Shown piece by piece: positions 1 to 8,898 of a DNA stretch of 64,000 nt; the stretch's first letter is position 1, and each line of letters starts with the position of its first letter. Below the pieces are notes generated by a model. It was not told the origin of the DNA. It saw only the letters and a list, made by a program, of their open reading frames with translations, and ran no database searches. Source of the stretch: Streptomyces halstedii (GTDB lineage Bacteria > Actinomycetota > Actinomycetes > Streptomycetales > Streptomycetaceae); NCBI GenBank assembly GCA_000720535.1, contig JOAZ01000024.1:1-64000 (forward strand), read 5' to 3'. The position numbers were made by a program, and so were the translations under genes.

Positions 1-93
1 ATCCACGGTCGAGTACCCACACCCTCACGAACAGTCGAATCGTCACACCGGTTACGCCCCACCAGCCAACGTCACCAAGATCGTGTTACGAGC

Positions 94-296
94 TCTAAGG
101 GCTGTCCCGTAGTCCGTGGTGGATCAGCGCGCGGCGTCAGATGGTGGGGCACCTCCTACGCCGTTCAGGCTGTGGGGGAGCATCGCGAGGCGGAGGGGGC
201 GTCCGCGTACTGGATGTATTCGGGCGTTCCGACAACGCGGCGAGGTGCCGTAGCTGTCGTCGTGCGCCCGCCAGGGATGACGGGACAGCCCTCAGG
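94..296. repeat. MITE-like intergenic repeat with imperfect terminal inverted repeats
   Basis: The left end reads CTAAGGGCTGTCCCGTAGTC. The right end, read on the other strand, gives CTGAGGGCTGTCCCGTCATC, so about 200 bp are bounded by 20-bp imperfect inverted repeats. No transposase is encoded. Its reverse-strand translation resembles short noncoding repeats that I recall as common between Streptomyces genes. A third copy of the end sequence lies at 771-812. It is probably a non-autonomous element mobilised in trans; no target duplication is clear. Confidence 0.6.
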
Positions 297-372
297 CCTG
301 CTCAGCACCGGGCGGCCAGAGGAGCGAGACCTCCGACTGACAGGCGGATTCCTCTTGAGCACGCAGCCAGGG

Positions 373-768
373 CTACACGAGCAGAGGTGCGACAAATGGC
401 CCCAGTAGGAAGAACACGTCAGGCAGGGTGACATAGACCATCCTCGCCCCGCCCCCGCCTGCCCCCTCGGCAGGAAGCGTCTCTCGCGTCTCCGCCAGCC
501 ACCCGGTAATCGCCTTGCGCGCGGCACGTGCAGACCGGCCACCTATCAGACTCGGCGCAAACGACCAGACACCGTGCCCACCGCTGGGCAGCTCGATCAT
601 CAGCCCATTGCTTACGCATGCGACCGAATGGATTTCGCGGATCGGAATGGAAGCGACGACCAAGGGGCCCACATCCCGCACGATGCCGCCCCGGTCAAGG
701 ATCACTCTGCACCGGATACCGACCCGGGTGACAGGATCGCCCCCGCTCAACACGACCACATGGTGCAC
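373..768 (-). CDS. PH-like domain membrane protein, probably 5'-truncated
   Basis: A 131-residue protein with a beta-rich PH-like stretch (about residues 15-95) followed by a glycine-rich linker and one C-terminal membrane segment (about 108-131). It parallels the neighbouring 186-residue protein at 860-1420 in layout but lacks that protein's two N-terminal membrane helices. The GTG start lies only a few bases from a copy of the mobile-repeat end at 771-812, and the frame stays open into that repeat. This suggests the repeat replaced the original 5' end. No Shine-Dalgarno sequence is evident, so expression is doubtful. Function unknown. Confidence 0.5.
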   Translation of the reverse strand: MHHVVVLSGGDPVTRVGIRCRVILDRGGIVRDVGPLVVASIPIREIHSVACVSNGLMIELPSGGHGVWSFAPSLIGGRSARAARKAITGWLAETRETLPAEGAGGGGARMVYVTLPDVFFLLGPFVAPLLV

Positions 769-770
769 GC

Positions 771-812
771 ACCTAAGGGCTGCCCCGTAATCCCTGGCGG
801 GCGTCGTGCAGT
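771..812. repeat. Solo end of the MITE-like repeat
   Basis: CTAAGGGCTGCCCCGTAATC, followed by CCTGGCGGGCGTCG, matches the right end of the repeat at 94-296 read on the opposite strand. No matching second end is visible nearby, so this looks like a partial copy. It sits at the 5' edge of the PH-like gene ending at 768. Confidence 0.55.
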
Positions 813-859
813 TCCACCCGCCTGGGCCGGAGTCGGCTTCGTGGGCCGCATGAGGTGCT

Positions 860-1420
860 TCAACCAGTCAGGGCCCCCGCCACCAAGCCGACTGTCGTGA
901 CCAGAAGAGCCAGGAGGAGTGAAAGATCGGACCACCGACAGCGGGTCCATCTCTTCTCGTACTTCACGCTCACACTTTTTGCCGGCACTGGGGCATTCAC
1001 CCATGCGGCGATCTCTCTCTCCACTTTCGCCACGGTGCCCACAAATCCGTCGATTATCGAGCCGCCGAAGGCAAACGAGTCAATCGTACCGCTTTCCTCG
1101 GAGGTGACTTGCAAGGATCCGCTGGAATCTTTGAGAGCGCGAAGCGGCGAGGAACGCGGAAGCGTATATGTTCGCAAGGGATTCACCACTGTGAGCGAGT
1201 CATGCGACAATCTCACCTCGGAGGAAACAACCCTACCTACGAACCCATAGAACACGAGGAGAACAGGTATACCCTTCCACCCCTCGCCGAACCCATGTTT
1301 CGAGCTCACCTTGATAACCGCTAGTACCATTCCCGCCCCCAGGGACGAAAACATGATCCAAGAAGCATATCTCCAGGATTTCCTGCGCAGTCGGACGACT
1401 GACTTTGCCAACTGGCTCAT
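860..1420 (-). CDS. PH-like domain membrane protein
   Basis: A 186-residue protein. Two hydrophobic helices lie near the N-terminus (about residues 17-38 and 50-66), followed by a beta-strand-rich PH-like region (about 68-145) and a third membrane helix at the C-terminus (about 165-185). This bPH-type layout is common in actinobacterial membrane proteins of unknown role. Its DNA is visibly less GC-rich than the rest of the window and uses codons such as TTT, AAA and TCT, a sign of recent transfer. The shorter gene at 373-768 looks like a truncated relative. ATG start; the Shine-Dalgarno sequence is weak. Confidence 0.65.
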   Translation of the reverse strand: MSQLAKSVVRLRRKSWRYASWIMFSSLGAGMVLAVIKVSSKHGFGEGWKGIPVLLVFYGFVGRVVSSEVRLSHDSLTVVNPLRTYTLPRSSPLRALKDSSGSLQVTSEESGTIDSFAFGGSIIDGFVGTVAKVEREIAAWVNAPVPAKSVSVKYEKRWTRCRWSDLSLLLALLVTTVGLVAGALTG

Positions 1421-1529
1421 TCGGACCTTTTCTCGCTTCTCTGTCAGTAGTCTCTGTCGGCCAGAAAGCCGGCCCCTCCGGCACCGCAGAAGCCCAGGTG
1501 CAACGGGCTAGTCAGAGTGCGTGTGACAT

Positions 1530-1593
1530 AACAGGGCCTCTGGTCATCGGCGCGGCGATCTCACTCAGCACACCGGTGACCAGAGGCCCTGTT
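1530..1593 (-). terminator. Long stem-loop after the TetR gene
   Basis: AACAGGGCCTCTGGTCA (1530-1546) is perfectly complementary to TGACCAGAGGCCCTGTT (1577-1593), giving a 17-bp stem with a 30-nt loop. It lies 18 bp past the stop of the minus-strand TetR gene, so it can serve as its terminator. It also separates the conserved chromosome from the low-GC patch. No T-run follows, as is usual in Streptomyces. Confidence 0.7.
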
Positions 1594-1611
1594 GGCGGGG
1601 AGGCGCCGCCG

Positions 1612-2235
1612 TCAGGGCCGCAACGCCCGGAGCAGCAGGTCCGCCAGGTGGTCGGCGACCTCCTGGCGGCTGAGGGGGCCGCCCGGCCGGTACCAGGTGG
1701 ACAGGTGGTGGACCGAGCCGAAGTGGTAGTCGACGACCAGGTCGGCGGGGGTGGCGGTGGAGAAGACGCCGGTCCGCTGACCTTCCTCGATCAGGGCGCG
1801 GAAGCGCTCGTGGTAGCGGCGGCGCTCCAGGCGGACCTGTTTGTTCTTCTCCGGGCTCAGGTGGTGCATCGAGCGGAAGAAGATGGCGGCGTCGTCGAGG
1901 TTGTCGATGGTGGTGACCACCACGTCCGCGGCCGCGTCGCGCAGCCGCCGCTCGATCGGCGCGTCGGCGTTCGCGTAGGCGTCGAGGCGTTCCTGCTGGA
2001 GGCGCAGCACCCGGGCGTAGACCTCCTGGAGGAGGTCTTCCTTGGAGCCGAAGTAGTGGTAGAGGGCCCCTTTGGTGACGCCCGCCGCCTCCACGATCTC
2101 CTGGACCGAGGTGCGGTCGTACCCCTGCTCCGCGAAGAGCCGGGTGGCGGCGGCCAGCAGCCTCTGGGGCACCGGTGTCCCGTCCCCTTCCATTCCCTTG
2201 GCCACTGTCGCCACCTGCCCTCTCGTGCTGTCCAT
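1612..2235 (-). CDS. TetR/AcrR family transcriptional regulator
   Basis: A 207-residue one-component repressor. The N-terminal helix-turn-helix (about residues 20-66) shows the classic GVTKGALYHYF recognition-helix pattern, and the C-terminal ligand domain is all helical. It lies directly downstream of the SDR gene and is probably co-transcribed with it. A palindrome before the SDR gene (3143-3160) is the likely operator. I chose the ATG at 2235; an in-frame GTG overlapping the SDR stop (about 2347) would add a 37-residue tail without known homology. The neighbouring dehydrogenase suggests a lipid-like or acyl-CoA ligand, which is inference. Confidence 0.88.
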   Translation of the reverse strand: MDSTRGQVATVAKGMEGDGTPVPQRLLAAATRLFAEQGYDRTSVQEIVEAAGVTKGALYHYFGSKEDLLQEVYARVLRLQQERLDAYANADAPIERRLRDAAADVVVTTIDNLDDAAIFFRSMHHLSPEKNKQVRLERRRYHERFRALIEEGQRTGVFSTATPADLVVDYHFGSVHHLSTWYRPGGPLSRQEVADHLADLLLRALRP

Positions 2236-2345
2236 GGACTTCCTCGCGTACGCCGTCCACCGGAGGGAACGCGGTTCCCGCCCGAGGATCTTCCCACTCG
2301 CCGCCCTGGGCGGGTCCGCCAGGATCTCCACCGGGACCGGCCCGG

Positions 2346-3110
2346 TCACGTGCCGTTCGCCTCCCAGGTGCGCTGGAGGTGGTTCATGCCGCCGATCCAC
2401 CGGTCGGGGTCCTTGGCCCGCGCCTGGTAGTAGCCGGCGACCTCGGGGTGCGGCAGGACCAGGAAGCGGTCCCGTTCCATGGCGTCGAACAGGGCGTCGG
2501 CGACGGCCTCGGGTTCGATCGCGGTGGGGGCGAGGACCAGGTCTCCGGCGGTCCCGGCCGCCGTGAGCATGTCCGTACGCACGCCCTGCGGGCAGATCGC
2601 GTGGACCTTGATCCCCCGGTGCCGGTAGGTGAGGGAGAGCCATTCGGCGAAGGCCACCGCGCCGTGCTTGGTGACGCTGTACGGGGCGGCCCCGATCATC
2701 GTCAGCAGTCCGGCCGCGGAGGCCGTGGAGACGAAGCGGCCGCTGCCGCGCTCCAGCCAGTCGGGCAGCAGCGCCCTGGCGGCCCGGACGTGTGCCATCA
2801 CGTTGACGTCCCAGGCCGCGGCCCACACGTCCTCGTCCGCGAACGCGTCACCGCCCGCGGCGAGGCCCGCGTTGGCGCAGTAGACGTCCACCGTGCCGCC
2901 GAGCGCGTCGCGGGCCGCGTCCACGCTCCCGGAGGCGTCACCGGCCACGACGATGCCGCCGATCTCGTCGGCGAGCCCCTTGACCCGGTCGGCGTCGAGG
3001 TCGTTGACGACGACCCGGGCACCCTCCGCGGCGAATCTGCGGGCCAGCGCGGCGCCGATGCCGCCTCCGGCCCCGGTCACCACGACACCCGCGCCTCGCA
3101 CCGTGCTCAT
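2346..3110 (-). CDS. Short-chain dehydrogenase/reductase
   Basis: A 254-residue classical SDR oxidoreductase. It shows the NAD(P)-binding TGAGGGIG motif near residue 12, an acidic residue after beta-2 (NDLDAD) that favours NAD(H), the NAG motif near residue 79, a catalytic serine in STASAAG and the YSVTK active-site pair. The substrate cannot be read from the sequence. It is the first gene of a probable two-gene operon with the TetR regulator behind it and carries a TetR-type palindrome in its leader, so it is likely induced by its substrate. Confidence 0.9.
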   Translation of the reverse strand: MSTVRGAGVVVTGAGGGIGAALARRFAAEGARVVVNDLDADRVKGLADEIGGIVVAGDASGSVDAARDALGGTVDVYCANAGLAAGGDAFADEDVWAAAWDVNVMAHVRAARALLPDWLERGSGRFVSTASAAGLLTMIGAAPYSVTKHGAVAFAEWLSLTYRHRGIKVHAICPQGVRTDMLTAAGTAGDLVLAPTAIEPEAVADALFDAMERDRFLVLPHPEVAGYYQARAKDPDRWIGGMNHLQRTWEANGT

Positions 3111-3142
3111 CCACTGCCGCCTCTCTCCGCCGTCCCCGGCAG

Positions 3143-3160
3143 ACTAACCAGTCGGTATGT
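3143..3160 (-). promoter_or_regulatory. Probable TetR operator before the SDR-TetR operon
   Basis: ACTAACCAGTCGGTATGT is an imperfect palindrome with ACC/GGT half-sites around a 4-bp centre. It starts 32 bp upstream of the SDR start. This half-site layout is common for TetR repressors of fatty-acid-type genes; assignment to the TetR at 1612-2235 is by proximity. Confidence 0.5.
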
Positions 3161-3280
3161 GGTCGCGGAAGAGGTCGGCGGCAGGAGGGGGAATCCGCCC
3201 CGGCCGGTGCGTTCCCTGGAGCCCACGGCCGCGCTAGCGTGCGTGACCATGACACTCAGCGCGATCATGGAGGTAGCGGA

Positions 3281-4552
3281 ATGACCCTGTCCAGGCGTGG
3301 TTTGCTGGCCGCCGGCGGTGCGGTGGGAGCGCTCGCGGCCACCGCGGCCGGGTCCGGGACGGCCGCCGCCGCCCCGGACCGGGGGCACGGTTCCGGGCGC
3401 GGTGGCGTCCGTACCGGCTTCGCCCGGCTGGCCGCCGACGGCTACCGGCTTCTGGCGGGGCAGAAGGTCGGCGTGGTCACCAACCCGACCGGGGTCACCA
3501 CCGACGTACGGCACATCGTGGACGTGATGCACCCGGACCGCCGGGTGGACCTGACCGCGGTCTTCGGGCCCGAGCACGGCTTCCGGGGCACCGCGCAGGC
3601 GGGCGGCTCGGAAGGCAGGTACGACGACCCTGCGACCGGACTCCCGGTCTATGACACGTATCTGAAGAGCGGTCAGGAGCTGGCGGACGTCTTCACCGCT
3701 TCCGGCGTGGACACGGTCGTCTTCGACATCCAGGACGCCGGGGCCCGCTTCTACACGTACATCTGGACGCTGTACGACTGCATGGAGGCGGCGGCGCTCG
3801 CGGGCAAGCGGTTCGTCGTCCTGGACCGGCCGAACCCGGTGACCGGGCGGGCCGCGCTGGGGCCGGTGCTCGATCCGGCGTTCGGTACGTTCGTGGGGCG
3901 CCGGGAGATCGCCCAGGCGCACGGGATGACCGTCGCCGAACTGGCGCTGCTGTTCAACAAGGAGTTCCTGGCGGCGCGGCCGGTGGAGCTGGACGTCGTG
4001 ACGATGTCCGGCTGGCGGCGCTCCGACTTCTTCGACACCACGGGGCTGCCGTGGGTGCCGCCGAGCCCGAACATGCCGACGCCGGAGACGGCGCTGGTCT
4101 ACCCGGGCACCTGCCTGTTCGAGGGCACGAACCTCTCCGAGGGGCGCGGCACCACCCGGCCCTTCGAGCTGCTGGGCGCGGAGGGGATCGACCACCGGTG
4201 GGCGGCGGCCGCGAACGCGCAGCGGCTGCCCGGGGTGGCCTTCCGCGAGGCGTACTTCGCGCCGGTGTTCTCCAAGTTCGAGGGGAAGACGGTGGGCGGG
4301 GTGCAGCTGCACGTCCACGACCGGGAGGTCTTCGACCCGATCCGTACCGGGATCGCGCTGCTGGTGACGGCGAAGCGGACGTGGAGCGGATTCGCGTGGC
4401 GCCCGGACAACTGGATCGACAAGCTCACGGGCAACACCCGGGTCCGCACGATGATCGACGCGGGCGCGGACACCGACGAGGTGGTGGGGGCGTGGGCCGC
4501 CGACCTGGCCGCGTTCCGCAGGGTGCGCCGGGAGTACCTGCTGTACCGGTGA
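3281..4552 (+). CDS. namZ: Secreted exo-beta-N-acetylmuramidase, NamZ/DUF1343 family
   Basis: A 423-residue protein of the NamZ (DUF1343) family, which removes MurNAc from the non-reducing ends of peptidoglycan fragments. A twin-arginine-type signal (SRRGLLAAGG, then an Ala-rich stretch to about residue 34) indicates export. Family motifs include VTNPTGV, FGPEHGFRG, VFDIQDAGARFYTY, a DRPNP turn and the FEGTNLSEGRGTTRPFE block. Length is normal for the family. The ATG is preceded by a good GGAGGT site. In Streptomyces it probably recycles wall fragments; the symbol is by family resemblance only. Confidence 0.85.
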   Translation: MTLSRRGLLAAGGAVGALAATAAGSGTAAAAPDRGHGSGRGGVRTGFARLAADGYRLLAGQKVGVVTNPTGVTTDVRHIVDVMHPDRRVDLTAVFGPEHGFRGTAQAGGSEGRYDDPATGLPVYDTYLKSGQELADVFTASGVDTVVFDIQDAGARFYTYIWTLYDCMEAAALAGKRFVVLDRPNPVTGRAALGPVLDPAFGTFVGRREIAQAHGMTVAELALLFNKEFLAARPVELDVVTMSGWRRSDFFDTTGLPWVPPSPNMPTPETALVYPGTCLFEGTNLSEGRGTTRPFELLGAEGIDHRWAAAANAQRLPGVAFREAYFAPVFSKFEGKTVGGVQLHVHDREVFDPIRTGIALLVTAKRTWSGFAWRPDNWIDKLTGNTRVRTMIDAGADTDEVVGAWAADLAAFRRVRREYLLYR

Positions 4553-4605
4553 CGGGTACGGGGGCGGCGGGCGGCGGGCGGCGGGCGGCGGGTGGGCACC
4601 AACGC

Positions 4606-5085
4606 TCAGCGGGTCAGGTCCAGTTCGCCGAGGTGTTCGCCGTCCCCGGTCAGCCCGCGCCGCCGGTAGCCGAGGCGCAGGTAGAACTCCTCCGGGCCGC
4701 CCTCACCCGGGTGCCAGGTGACGGTCGAGAGGGTGCCGCCGCGCCTGCGGATCTCCTCGTTCACCGCCCCGACCGCGAACCGGCCGTATCCCCGGCCCTG
4801 TTCGCCGGCGGCCACGGCGAGCCGCCAGAGTCCCGAGCGGAGCGGGGCGCCGGGGGTGCGGGCGTCGTGGTCGAAGGCGGCACCGAAGAAGGCCATCACG
4901 AAGCCCACGACCCGCTCGCCGTCGCGGATCAGCCGGGGCCAGGCGATGCCGGGGTGCACATAGGCCTCGGCCAGCGACTGGGCGACCGGGGCCACGAACC
5001 GCTGCTGTTCGGGGGCGACTTCCAGGGCGCAGGCGGCGAGGACGTTGTCGGGGGTGAGCGCCTCCAGGCGCGCCGTCGCGGTCAT
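4606..5085 (-). CDS. GNAT family N-acetyltransferase
   Basis: A 159-residue single-domain acetyltransferase. The acetyl-CoA pyrophosphate loop appears as EQGRGYGRFAVGAV (about residues 94-107), followed by the FYLRLGYRRRG segment typical of GNAT C-termini. The N-terminal half resembles the polyamine acetyltransferase group (SpeG/BltD-like), but the substrate is not certain. It converges on the NamZ-family gene. The 53-bp gap holds a 7-bp GGCGGGC tandem repeat that may form a G-rich structure. Confidence 0.85.
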   Translation of the reverse strand: MTATARLEALTPDNVLAACALEVAPEQQRFVAPVAQSLAEAYVHPGIAWPRLIRDGERVVGFVMAFFGAAFDHDARTPGAPLRSGLWRLAVAAGEQGRGYGRFAVGAVNEEIRRRGGTLSTVTWHPGEGGPEEFYLRLGYRRRGLTGDGEHLGELDLTR

Positions 5086-5169
5086 GGCCGGACCCTATCC
5101 GCGGCCTGACGGCCCGGCCACCGGATATCCCCTGCTCAGCGGGGGCGCCGGTGGCCGGACCGTTGGTGG

Positions 5170-7998
5170 TCACCGGTGGGAGGGGAACTCCACGACCTGC
5201 TGGTAGGTCGGGCGGTTCTGCCAGTGGATCGTCTTGTGCCCGATCCCGCCCAGGGGGCGGTGCACGATGGCGTCACCGCACCACTGCTCACCGGCCTTGC
5301 AGCTGTCGTCGCCCGGGTAGACCGTCGTCGCCGGGGTGGCGGCCGCCTTCTTCAGGGTGGTCAGCAGCGCGTCGCGGCAGGCGCTCAGGTCGCCGTTGCC
5401 GCAGTACGTCTTCGCCAGCGGCCCCTTGACGTCCTGGCCGAGCACCTGGCGCAGGTCCTTGTCGGCGAAGCCCCACCAGCCGTACTGGAAGGCGGAGCCG
5501 CTGTGCGCCCCGCTCGGCCCGTGGCTGGCGGCCGGGGACTCGTCGGTGGCCAGGCTCGCGGTGAACGCCGTGTAGAGGTCGTCCCCGAGACCGGGCCGGA
5601 ACTCCGCCTCGATCAGCGCGGGCCACCAGGCGTCCATGATCCGGACCGCGTCCGCGTGGGTGTACGTGTGCGAGCCCTGGGACGTCTCCTTGCGCTGCGA
5701 GCCGGCCGCCCGCCACGAATCCAGCTGCTGGACCACGGTGTTGAGGGCCGGATCGGTGACGGGCTGGGAGCGGATCACCTTGAGGAGTTCGGGGAGCAGC
5801 TGCTCACCGCGCAGATCGGTGACGGCCGCCTCGGCCATGGCACGGGTGAGGGAGGCGCGGGTCACGCCGCCGTCCTTGACCAGTGCGGACACCCGCTGGT
5901 CGAGCAGGTCCCCCCGGTGCACGGCGCCGAAGCCGAACACGGCACCGGCGTAGTCCTTGGCCTGCCGGTTGTTCCAGGAGATGTAGTAGTCCTGGCCGGT
6001 GGACCGCGGGTGCTCGGCGAACGGGGTGTAGTCGGTGGTGTTAGCCGCCGGGTCGAAGCCCCGCCACTCGTACGCCCTCTCGGCCTTGACCGGCAGGGCC
6101 GGGTCCACGCCCGGCGCCCGTACCGGGTTCATCCCGCTGTTGTAGTAGGCCGCGGTGCGCGAGTCCGCGTAGAACCAGTTGAAGGCGTAGTCGATGTGGC
6201 TCGCCGCCTGCTGGAAGGAGGCCGCGTCCGTGACGTACTCCGGGTCGTTGAGCAGTTGGAAGCCGATGATCGAGTCGGCCTCGTGCCGGTAGGTGGAGCG
6301 CAGCGAGGTGTACGCGACGGGCTTGCCGTCCACCGTGGCGCGGTGGGTGACGACGCCGTAGTCGGTCCGCCACACCTGCATCCGGTACGAGCCCTTGGCG
6401 GTGGAGTCGGCGACCGTGGGCTTCCAGGAGTTGGTGCGTTCCATCTTCTCCATCGCGGTGCAGGTGTCGCGGGAGAGGTAGTGGGCGGAGTCCTTGGTGG
6501 GCGCGGAGCCGTCCGGTTCGCAGAGCTCGATCGCGTAGGTGTCGGTGATGTCCTGGGCGGCGGAGGTGGCGCTCCAGGCGTAGTCCTGGCCGCGGCCCAT
6601 CTGGATGTACATGCCGACGCCCGCGAAGGAGACGCCCCGGGCGCTGATGCCCGGCCCCTGGATCTCCTGAAGCATCATCAGCTGGGGGGCGAAGTAGCCG
6701 GTCTGCGGGCCGAAGACGGCGATGGGGTGCCCGCTCGCGGTGTGCTCACCGGACACCACGAGGGCGTTGGACATGCCGCGCTTGCCCGCGCCGTCGCCGG
6801 TACCCGGCAGCGAGCCCTCCGGGATGACCCCGTCGTCGTAGAGCCCCTGGGCCGGGGCGAGGCGGGCCGGGGCGTCGACCGGTGCCTTCTTGTTCGTGCC
6901 CGCCGCCCCGGTGCGGTCGTGGATCAGCTGTTCGGGGGTGACGGAGCCCGGGTCCGGGAGGGCCGTGCCGCGCGCCTGGTCGGGCTTGCCCGCGTACGGG
7001 AACGAGGTGCCGTCGTGGATCGTGAGGACGGCCTCCGGGTCGTTGCGCTGGCGGAAGGACTCCCAGACCCGGGTGCCCTCCTGGACGCCGTACTTCTCCT
7101 GGGCGGCCAGCAGGGAGAGTGCCGCCTGCACCTCCCCGCCGCCTCCCCCGCCGAACTGCCCGCCGACGACCGTGGCGATGGCGATCAGGTCGGTCAGCTC
7201 GAACGGCTGGATCTCGCCCACGTTGGTGATGGAGTCGATCTTGCCGGTGAGGACGTACTCGCCCGGGAAGTAGCGGCCCTTCTTGGACTTCTCCCGGTAG
7301 GAGTTGATGCCGTCCACATAGGCCTGCGCGTCGGCCATGGCCTGTTCGCCGCGGGCGCCCTCGCTGCTGCGGATGAACTCGACCTGGGCCTTCAGGTCCG
7401 CCTCGGTGTACGGGGCCTGCGGCCAGAACTGCTGCTCCAGACCCTGGTTGGCGAGGGCCCCGCCGGCGAACGAGGTCAGCTGGCCGCGTCCGATGTGGCG
7501 GAAGAGGTCCATCAGCCACAGCCGGTCCTGGCCGGCCGCGAACCCGGCGCCGAACTCGGTGCCGTAGCGGGTGGTGCCCTTGATGTGGGGGACGCCGGTC
7601 TTCTTGTCCCGGGTGATCGTGACGTCCTCGCGGGGCGAGGTGACGGACTCGACCTGGTTCGCGGGGACCCCGAACGAGGCGTCGTTGAAGAAGTCGGTGA
7701 GCTTCTGGTCGGTGAGGCCCGTATGCCCCGCGACCAGGCCGTTGTAACGGTCGAGCTGGTCGTCGCTGTGGGCGGGGTGGGTGCCGAACGCCTTGTTGCC
7801 GAGGATCTCGACGAGGGTGGCGTTGCCGTTCTCGCCGGGCGGCAGGATGTCGGCGCACTGCCCCTGGCAGTGGTCGGTGACGGCGGCGGTCACGGGCTGT
7901 GCCGCGCCGGCCTGCGGGACCGAGGCGAGCAGGGACGTACCGAGGGCGAGGACGGCCGCGACTGTGGCGGCTCTGAGCGTGCGGGTGCGTGGGGGCAT
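5170..7998 (-). CDS. Secreted penicillin acylase family (S45) amidase
   Basis: A 942-residue Ntn-hydrolase precursor. A Sec signal (RTLRAATVAAVLALGTSL, cleaved near AGAAQP) is followed by an alpha-chain region, a spacer, and the new N-terminal nucleophile in GMSNALVVSGEHTASG (about residue 408), where autocleavage would free the beta chain. The family hydrolyses amide-linked acyl groups in beta-lactams, acyl-homoserine lactones, aculeacin or capsaicin. The length suits the aculeacin/AHL acylase branch, but the substrate is unknown. I chose the ATG at 7998 because GGAGGAG precedes it; an upstream in-frame start lacks signal-peptide logic. Confidence 0.88.
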   Translation of the reverse strand: MPPRTRTLRAATVAAVLALGTSLLASVPQAGAAQPVTAAVTDHCQGQCADILPPGENGNATLVEILGNKAFGTHPAHSDDQLDRYNGLVAGHTGLTDQKLTDFFNDASFGVPANQVESVTSPREDVTITRDKKTGVPHIKGTTRYGTEFGAGFAAGQDRLWLMDLFRHIGRGQLTSFAGGALANQGLEQQFWPQAPYTEADLKAQVEFIRSSEGARGEQAMADAQAYVDGINSYREKSKKGRYFPGEYVLTGKIDSITNVGEIQPFELTDLIAIATVVGGQFGGGGGGEVQAALSLLAAQEKYGVQEGTRVWESFRQRNDPEAVLTIHDGTSFPYAGKPDQARGTALPDPGSVTPEQLIHDRTGAAGTNKKAPVDAPARLAPAQGLYDDGVIPEGSLPGTGDGAGKRGMSNALVVSGEHTASGHPIAVFGPQTGYFAPQLMMLQEIQGPGISARGVSFAGVGMYIQMGRGQDYAWSATSAAQDITDTYAIELCEPDGSAPTKDSAHYLSRDTCTAMEKMERTNSWKPTVADSTAKGSYRMQVWRTDYGVVTHRATVDGKPVAYTSLRSTYRHEADSIIGFQLLNDPEYVTDAASFQQAASHIDYAFNWFYADSRTAAYYNSGMNPVRAPGVDPALPVKAERAYEWRGFDPAANTTDYTPFAEHPRSTGQDYYISWNNRQAKDYAGAVFGFGAVHRGDLLDQRVSALVKDGGVTRASLTRAMAEAAVTDLRGEQLLPELLKVIRSQPVTDPALNTVVQQLDSWRAAGSQRKETSQGSHTYTHADAVRIMDAWWPALIEAEFRPGLGDDLYTAFTASLATDESPAASHGPSGAHSGSAFQYGWWGFADKDLRQVLGQDVKGPLAKTYCGNGDLSACRDALLTTLKKAAATPATTVYPGDDSCKAGEQWCGDAIVHRPLGGIGHKTIHWQNRPTYQQVVEFPSHR

Positions 7999-8220
7999 GC
8001 GTGCTCCTCCGGGTGGCCGATGCGCACGGAGGTTACCGGCGGTACGCCCCCTCGGTAAGGTGAACATCAGTCACTTCTTCCGAATCGGCACACCCGATCA
8101 CACGGCCCTTCCCGGAACGTCTCAGGAACCGGACACGTTTCACCTTTCGATGGAGCCGAATCGGGCACTCGTACGTCCATCCCTTGACGCCGAAGTACGA
8201 GCGACGGAGGTGGCAGTGCC

Positions 8221-8832
8221 ATGGCCGGTTTCCGGAGTCTTGCGAGACAGGTCCGCGATCCACGGGGCGATCTGGCTTTGCGGCGGTATTCGCTGCGCAA
8301 ATGCCTGGAGCGGTTCGCCCCCTACGGTCACCGCGCGACCTGGGATCATCTGTGTGCGCGGCACGGCATCGGGCCGGAGGACCGGGCACCCGATCCGGAG
8401 CGCCTGATCGGGGCGCTGGAGGAGCTGGAGGAGGCGCGGGCCGTCTGGCTCGCGTACGAGGAGGGGTTCGCCGCGCGGCGGCGGCGGGAGAAGCACGACG
8501 GGCTGCGACGGCCCGGCACGTTCGACGACTGGCACCGGCGGACCTGGGGCGGCCGGGACATCGCGCCCTGCGACGACCCCGGGGTCCATCCGAGCGCACC
8601 GCTCGCCGAGGTGCTGGACCGGCTGATCGCCGCCCTCGGCGGCGAGCCGGGGGCGGCCTGCCCGGTCTGCGCGGAGACGGACATCGTCTGGCGGCGGGAC
8701 CTCGAACGGGAACCGTGGTTCGGCCCGGTCTGCACGGGGTGCGGCATCGTGGTCCCCCGGCCGGTGCTCACCGCGGGTGCGCTGGCACGGGCCAGGAGCG
8801 CCCCGGCCGGCGGTCTGGCGTCGGCGGCGTGA
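8221..8832 (+). CDS. Conserved hypothetical protein with a zinc-ribbon-like motif
   Basis: A 203-residue soluble protein of unknown function. The N-terminal two thirds are helical and charged (EELEEARAVWLAYEEGFAARRRREK). The C-terminal part carries CPVC (about residue 142) and CTGC (about 167), a four-cysteine knuckle spacing that could bind zinc. It is divergent from the acylase gene. The 222-bp gap between them holds no convincing consensus promoter. I do not recognise a named family. Confidence 0.65.
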   Translation: MAGFRSLARQVRDPRGDLALRRYSLRKCLERFAPYGHRATWDHLCARHGIGPEDRAPDPERLIGALEELEEARAVWLAYEEGFAARRRREKHDGLRRPGTFDDWHRRTWGGRDIAPCDDPGVHPSAPLAEVLDRLIAALGGEPGAACPVCAETDIVWRRDLEREPWFGPVCTGCGIVVPRPVLTAGALARARSAPAGGLASAA

Positions 8833-8898
8833 GCGGTCCCGCACGGGTGGGACGGGACACGGCACGGCGGGCGGCGCGCCCGCGTGAGCCGCTGCGGG

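Noticed and set aside
1405-2430. A 341-codon plus-strand frame
   Set aside because: It runs opposite the TetR gene and across an intergenic stem-loop. Composition is Val/Gly/Asp-rich shadow sequence.
4560-4594. A GGCGGGC tandem array as a possible CRISPR or regulatory repeat
   Set aside because: Only a 7-bp slippage repeat between convergent gene ends; no spacers or repeat-spacer spacing.
5176-8058. A 960-codon plus-strand frame opposite the penicillin acylase gene
   Set aside because: An antisense shadow. The minus strand has a signal peptide, the S45 nucleophile motif and a ribosome site; the plus frame has none.
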